From NCBI RefSeq assembly GCF_029962835.1, contig NC_080589.1:22217586-22281585 (forward strand): a DNA stretch of 64,000 bases, written 5' to 3'. The first letter of the stretch is position 1. Each line of letters starts with the position of its first letter. The notes under the pieces were generated by a model. The model did not search any database. It was not told the DNA's origin and saw nothing but the letters and a program-made list of their open reading frames with translations. The stretch comes from Magnolia sinica. Lineage: Eukaryota > Streptophyta > Magnoliopsida > Magnoliales > Magnoliaceae. Made by a program: the position numbers and the translations under genes. Shown piece after piece: positions 58,769 to 64,000 of this stretch.

Positions 58769-59330
58769 GGGCCTGTTTGATTTCAAGGGAACTGGAAAAT
58801 ACCCTTGCAAAAGTTCATTATTACCTTTTCCGCTGTTTGGATTCTCAAATGCAATTCCACCTCGAAAATTGGTCCAAAAAAGTTGACTTGCATTTGTGGA
58901 CCCCACTGTGATGTGTATGACATATCCACACCGTCCATCTATTTTATTAGAAGATTTTAGGGCCTAAGTCTAAAATTGGTAAGGGATAAACACAAAAATC
59001 AGCTTCAGCCAAAACATCTAAGTGCCACAAAATTTTTATACGGCAAACATTAAATTTCCACTGTTTCCTGTGGTGTGGTCCACTGGAGCTTTGGATCTAC
59101 CTCATTTTTGAGTTCATGGCCTAAATGAGGCTAACATACAGGATGAACGGTGTTGATATATCATGTACATCACGGTGGGCCCTATATTCCTTTCACAGCC
59201 ATCCTCGATTTTAACGCCAAAAGGCTACGCCGTCGAATCAGCGCACAGGAAATGAGGGGCAATTCGCTGGTAAGTAATTATTACTTATTTCCCAGCTAAT
59301 TCCCATTTACTTCACAAATCAAACAGGCCC
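58769..59330. mobile_element. Tourist-like MITE (PIF/Harbinger)
   Basis: 562 bp with 15-bp perfect terminal inverted repeats GGGCCTGTTTGATTT and a TAA target duplication on both sides (58766-58768, 59331-59333). Such ends and the TAA target are characteristic of Tourist MITEs mobilised by PIF/Harbinger transposases. No coding sequence. Part of the inside ('ccactgtttcctgtggtgtg', 'atcacggtgggccc') resembles the MITEs at 40.4 and 55.7 kb. Confidence 0.85.
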
Positions 59331-59791
59331 TAAGGTGACCAGACAAAGGCGGACAAAACACAGAAAAGGTGACTGGATAGTGGCAAACCGGACAATTGCG
59401 GCCGAGTCTGTGTAAAGGTGGATAGCCAAGCAGGAGGCCAGAGGCGGATGGGCGAGAATAAGAGACAGTAAGAGCAATTGAGAGAGTCAAGACTCGAGAG
59501 CAGAGGGCCAGAGGCGACAGGCGAGGTAAACAGTCGGGTAGGGGGCCGGAGGCAGAAGGGCAAGAGTGAGAGAGAGATTGAGAGAGAGTAAAAGAGATTG
59601 AGACAAAGTCGAGAATAGGGTCAGAGGCAACAAGTGAAAGAGTAAGAGAAAGAGAGAGCCACGAGCAAAGGGCCGAAGGCGAGGCGACTCGTCTGGTCGT
59701 CGAGACTCGACGAGCAGGAATTGGGGGGGAGGGGGGATTCAGAAATCAGAATGGGCAAAATTTTAGGGTTGGGTCGAATGAAAAAAGAGCA

Positions 59792-59802
59792 TTTATATAT
59801 AA

Positions 59803-59862
<60 letters not shown>
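59792..59862. repeat. (AT)n microsatellite
   Basis: About 70 bp of mostly alternating AT with a few AAAT steps at the left edge. Confidence 0.95.
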
Positions 59863-59865
<3 letters not shown>

Positions 59866-60054
59866 AATTAGAAACGAGCCGAGCCGAATCGAATTCAAAC
59901 CAAGTCGAACCGATCCGAACTCCAAACCGAGTCAGGGTCAACTCCGAACCGAGTCAGGGTCAGCTCGAGCTCGGCTCAAAAATCTTTCGAGCTTAAAACA
60001 ATGGCTCAACTCAGTTTGAACACGACATTCGATCCGAGCCAAGTCGAGCTCTAG

Positions 60055-61655
60055 GGACAAGGAGGAAATGCTAAGCCATCCCATTGAACATCTAAGAGAT
60101 CTCCTTCAATCAAGCATGCCAATGTCTTGTAATTACAAGAGAACCTTACCTTCCACCTCCAAATTGCATTATTATTGAGGTTCAAGTTATTATTGGGGTT
60201 CATGCTTATAGCCTCAGGGTTGAATTCAATCAGGTGCTAGCTACCACCACCTTTAGCATTGGAACAAGAGACTGTTTCTTTGCTGAATGGAAGCACGCCC
60301 AAGGATTCCAATTAAAATTTGGCCACTTGATCCTGCAAATTCAGTTGCTATATCAAGATCTGAATTGAGTAAAATATAAATATATGTATGTATGTATGTA
60401 TATAGACAGCCTAGGCTTCTATTTGTGTACACAATGATTGTAAAGCATGATTGAAATTTAGGAAAGCTTTAATTTCGGGAAAATAATAATAAAGTTGCGT
60501 ATTAACTTGAATGACTCTATTCTGATACTTCTAACTGATGACATGGCCGATCATATCAAGAACCAAACTACCCAACCCTCCATCAAAAGAGTTAACAAAA
60601 AAAACATTGTGATTATCTGCAAAATGAGAAATTAGGGAGACTGATTTTCCACAATAAATACAACTGAAGTTTTAATTCACCTGACTGAGTGGGGCAACCT
60701 ACCAAGAAGGGACATGAGATAGTGTAGCGCCCATTTGTTCTCTTTTTTCTTTTTCTTTTTCTTTTTTTTTTTGGAGTTCTAGAATTGGTAAGCCTGCAAG
60801 CATTCAACATGCAATTTGTTATTCTACTGGTTTCTTTCCACAAACTAAGTTTGAAGGATTTTTTCACTTACCAGAATGGGCTCTGACTATGGGCAGGGTA
60901 GGTAGAAATGCTAACTCTACAAGCTTTTGCACAAGTTGTCATGGGGACATAGAGCAGATGTGTACAGGATCCAACCCATTCATACAGTGGGCTCAACCAT
61001 ATGAGCCATGGCTCAAAAAATCAGGCTTATCAGACAAAACTGCTCGTTCAAAACATGGCCCAAGGACTGGCCATTTTTACCTCAAAACAAGCAGTAAGGA
61101 CAGTCCAATTGGGCTGATCTTTGGTCATGACAACTTATGGCATGAACTGCACAATGAATGGTCCTGATCATATAAATATCTGCCATGGGTCCCCAGGGAA
61201 ACTTGTGTGGAAAAAAGAAAAAAACATAGGAAGTAGTGGGCATTCAGCATTTCAAAAACCAACTTGAAACTATGAGTACATGAAAACTGCACTCTACTGC
61301 CTACCAGTAGCCAAGGATTCTACATTTAATGCTTTCCCAAAAGAGGAAAACATGGTACCAAGATACGGAATAAAAAGTTTACTACATCAAGCGACAAAAA
61401 AACAGTAACCCACAGATAAAATTAGAACCCGTACGCTCATAGCTGATTAAGACCAAATACAAGTTATAAAACCCATGCAGAAGGCCCTAATAAAAACCAC
61501 GGCAAACTGAAGATCTCTTTCTTGGAAAAATTGACCCATAACGACCCCATAATAGTCCTGTAACAGCTGCAACAGCTCCGTAACTTTACAAAACAGGTTT
61601 TTTCAATATATATGTGTGTGTGTGTGTAACTGCCATTACAGCCTGTATCGTAACT
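60055..61655. other. Mostly unassigned; one possible exon
   Basis: No clear gene. On the minus strand 60150-60236 is an 87-nt open stretch bounded by a 'gctag' acceptor-like end and a GTAAGG donor, encoding 29 residues with an Asn-rich centre ('MNPNNNLNLNNN') and ending 'AIWRWK'. I do not recognise it and no neighbouring exon was found. A polypyrimidine tract lies near 60740-60772, and a (TATG)n at about 60384-60402. The end (61510-61655) has MITE-like 'ccgtaac' words and a (TG)n (61612-61627). Confidence 0.2.
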
Positions 61656-62200
61656 AGGGGTGCACATGAACCGAGCTAGCTCGGTTGGCTCACTCGACTC
61701 AAATCGAAAAAGCTCAACTCGACTCGGATTGAAGCTGAGTTTGAACCGAGTCGAGCTGATTTTTGAAGCTCGAAAACGAGTTCGAGCTTGCCCTAGCTCG
61801 ACTCAACAAGGATTGAATCCAGCTCGAACTCGGCTCGACTCGGTGCAAGGTATATATACCCTTCAAAAAAAAAAAAACCTGCTTAAAAAAAAAAAAAACC
61901 CTCCCTCCCTTACCGGCATGGCCACCCGCACGAACCCTAACCGGCTAACCCATTTGGCCATTTCCCTTAACCTTAACTCATCTTCCTCCCTCTCTCTCTC
62001 TACTCTCTCCCTCCTCTCTCAGGCGCTCACCTCACCTTCCGGCCATTTCCCTAAACCCTAACTCCCCTATCCGGTCGCCACATCGACTGTCCGGTGGCAA
62101 CTCCCCTACCCAGTTGCCCCTACCCCTACCGCAACTCTCCAGTCCGAGTCCGACCGCCGGTAAGCTACAAGCCCGGTCGCCCCTGCCCCCCTGCCCGAAT
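61656..62200 (+). repeat. Second GAGCTCGG-rich repeat copy
   Basis: Starts 'taggggtgcacatgaacc' and continues with 'ctcgactcgg' and 'gagctcg' words to about 61845, then a TATA-like 'ggtatatatacc' and, after two A-runs, a CT-rich part with 'cctctctc' and 'ccggtggcaactcccctac' words. The same order, inverted and diverged, occurs at 59.3-60.05 kb. The apparent 133-codon ORF is a composition effect. Confidence 0.45.
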
Positions 62201-64000
62201 GGAACTTACAACTTGAGTTTAATGTTGAAGTTTTTATTTATTTTAATCTTTTGTCAAACTTACAGCTTGAGCTTCCTCTCTAGGCATAATTCTTCAAACA
62301 CTTCATCAATTGCAGATTTGCAGTTTGCTCAGGTGCTAACTCTTTCCTTTTGAACAAGTGGTAAGAAATGCATTCCATTTTTTGTTATTTTTTCTGCATT
62401 TGTGTTGATTCAACATGGTATGAACCAGAATCTGCAAGAAATGCATTCCTCTACATTGTTGTTTTTCTACAGTTCTTGGTGCCAATCTAGGAAACCAGCC
62501 CCTTTCAGCCTGATTTTCAGTATGACCCAACTGAGTTGCAAAATTGCCTGATTTTGGGCTGACCATTCATCCGAGCCAGATGAAGGATCTAAATGACCTG
62601 GACTCCATATATCCAAAAATGGTGGGCATCCCCTCTCAAATTTGTCCCTATCATGTAGCCCACCTGAGTTTTGGATCAGCCTGATTTCTAGGCTTATGAC
62701 CAAAGGTTGGGAGAATGCATTTGACAGATGGGTTGGATGTCGTGCATCCATCATGTGGGCCCCACAACAGCCCATTACTACTATAAGCTATGGTGGAACT
62801 AGTACCACTAGAGCACACCTTATGGATTAGAGAACTTTGGATGATTTTTTCTCAACTGTATGTTTGCTAAGTGTGCCAGCTGATAGAACAACCTGATTCT
62901 TGGTATAGGGAACCAAATAGTGGTACCCTTTTCATGGATGGCTTAGATATTGCACCTGTCCACCATGCTAGAATATATGCTGGCATGTTCATTAGCTAAC
63001 TTGTACATGTATGCGGGCTTAGCGAAGCTCATATATGTGTGTGCATGTGCCCTTGCTCGCGTGTCCACAAAATAACACTCATACATATAAATGCCATTAC
63101 ATGAAGAAGCAACACATGCAAGAGCAACTAAACAAGCAAACAAAACAAGAAACCAAACCCATTTGTTTGCATGTAGTGATGAATTTATATCCAAACTCAC
63201 TAATAAATGTCTTAAATAAGGAATTAAAATGCTAAAATGCAAAAATTAAAGAGCCCAACTCCACTCTAACCCTCTGCATATCAACTGCATGGGCCTTGAT
63301 ATACGCATCCATATATACGCATCCATTTGCTATTAGTTTCTATTTATTTTAAATGTCCAAATGTCTAAAAGGTTGTCAGAAATAAGGATTTGACACAACC
63401 GTGGTGTATAAAGCATATGGATAGGGTCCATTATATTCTCATTCAATTCCAATCTCTCCAACTTTGAGGGAGAGGGGTCTTCAACAGCCCGTTTGGTAGA
63501 AGAGGTAACACCTCTAGCCATGCTCTCTGAGCAGTAGCTCCTTTGGAGCCCGCTTTCACGTCGGCCCAAGGGTCTTAGCATGGAACTACCAGATCTGCCC
63601 GTTGAGTCTAAAAGAGAGACGCAATGTTTTTTGTTTTTGTTAGCTAGTCTTAATTTATGCTTATACCTATTGCCTATTGGATATCTTTTATTTTTATAAA
63701 TGTTGTTAATAGTTAGTTGGATGATGACAGTTGAATATCTTTCAGCTTGCTCTTTTGTTTGGCTAGATATTAATTGTTTTATTGTTCTAGTTGTAATATA
63801 GGATAATCAGTTGCCCATTTGAGAATTTCTATGTTGCCAGACATAAATTCAATGTGTTCTTGGATGCATAGAAATTCTCAAATTTTCCCTTTTTGGACAG
63901 TTCAATGTTGGATAGATAATAATATTTTCATTTATTCTAATTTAAATGCACATGTTTGTTTCGGTTCCTCTCTCTTAATTCTCCCTGGATATATTTCTTA
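62201..64000. other. No recognisable gene
   Basis: 62.48-62.82 kb has MITE-like text ('tagcccacctgagttttgg', 'catgtgggccccacaa') without clear ends. The rest is A/T-rich. Open stretches up to 102 codons resemble nothing I know. Confidence 0.4.

Larger units (their letters stand above)
57596..60054. repeat. GAGCTCGG-rich repeat with nested insertions
   Basis: Both ends carry degenerate 'gctcggctcg' and 'gagctcgag' words in opposite orientation, starting 'tagagctgg' on the left and ending 'cgagctcta' on the right. Inside, a 60-bp block with 'ggtgattggatagtgaca' (58659) recurs with changes near 59370. A CT/GA-rich part (59500-59700) and a long (AT)n (59792-59862) follow. A TRIM and a Tourist-like MITE are inserted in it. 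Class unknown; a second copy of the GAGCTCGG end lies at 61.66 kb. Confidence 0.5.

Noticed and set aside
61660-62061. 133-codon Ser/Leu-rich ORF
   Set aside because: Composition effect of the GAGCTCGG- and CT-rich repeat.

Overview
This window looks like intergenic DNA from a large plant nuclear genome. It is packed with nested LTR retrotransposons, MITEs, a TRIM, a LINE tail and simple repeats. I found no host gene that I can defend; the only host-like candidate is a speculative 87-bp exon near 60.2 kb. The abundance of short repeats built on 'GGGCCCACCTTGATGTGGATC'-type words suggests a magnoliid (Laurales/Magnoliales) genome. That placement is an inference from the style of the repeats, not a match I could run.

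Left part (1-10 kb): a decayed Ty1/copia relic (about 0.6-2.9 kb), a patch of short perfect palindromes (3.2-3.8 kb), and two inverted copies of one LTR-like repeat, called family A here (3.9-5.46 kb plus, 8.2-10.04 kb minus). Between them lies the left part of a long LTR-like repeat, family B (about 5.6-8.2 kb).

Centre left (10.04-28.55 kb): an 18.5-kb Ty3/gypsy element of the Tat/Ogre lineage, identified by its second, archaeal-type RNase H. It has 1.3-1.4 kb LTRs with TGTAGACAC/GTGTCTACA ends, gag, protease, RT, two RNase H domains, integrase, a cluster of covarying RNA-like hairpins, and an extra gene in antisense orientation downstream of pol. A 3.07-kb minus-strand family B LTR is inserted in that antisense gene region. 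The element is a fossil with many breaks.

Centre right (28.5-39.2 kb): the remaining right part of family B, a 16-unit minisatellite, MITE debris, a Tat-type LTR fragment, and a 6.3-kb Ty1/copia element with long open stretches and a (TA)20 tract inside its integrase. Both the Tat element and this copia element end in a truncated 3' LTR. Each truncated LTR is followed by a perfect repeat (277 bp and 148 bp) of the sequence left of the element, which then runs into unoccupied flank. This repeated layout suggests either recombination with an empty allele or a haplotype mis-join in the assembly.

Right part (39-64 kb): MULE-like, Tourist-like and fold-back MITEs; two head-to-head copia relics (about 45.9-48.86 kb minus, 49.27-54.79 kb plus) that form a large diverged inverted repeat; a LINE 3' tail; a complete 755-bp TRIM with a 5-bp target duplication; two copies of a GAGCTCGG-rich repeat; and long stretches without recognisable content.

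Most promising for something undescribed: the hairpin cluster at 19601-19812, and the shared palindromes in the Tat LTR and upstream of its antisense gene.
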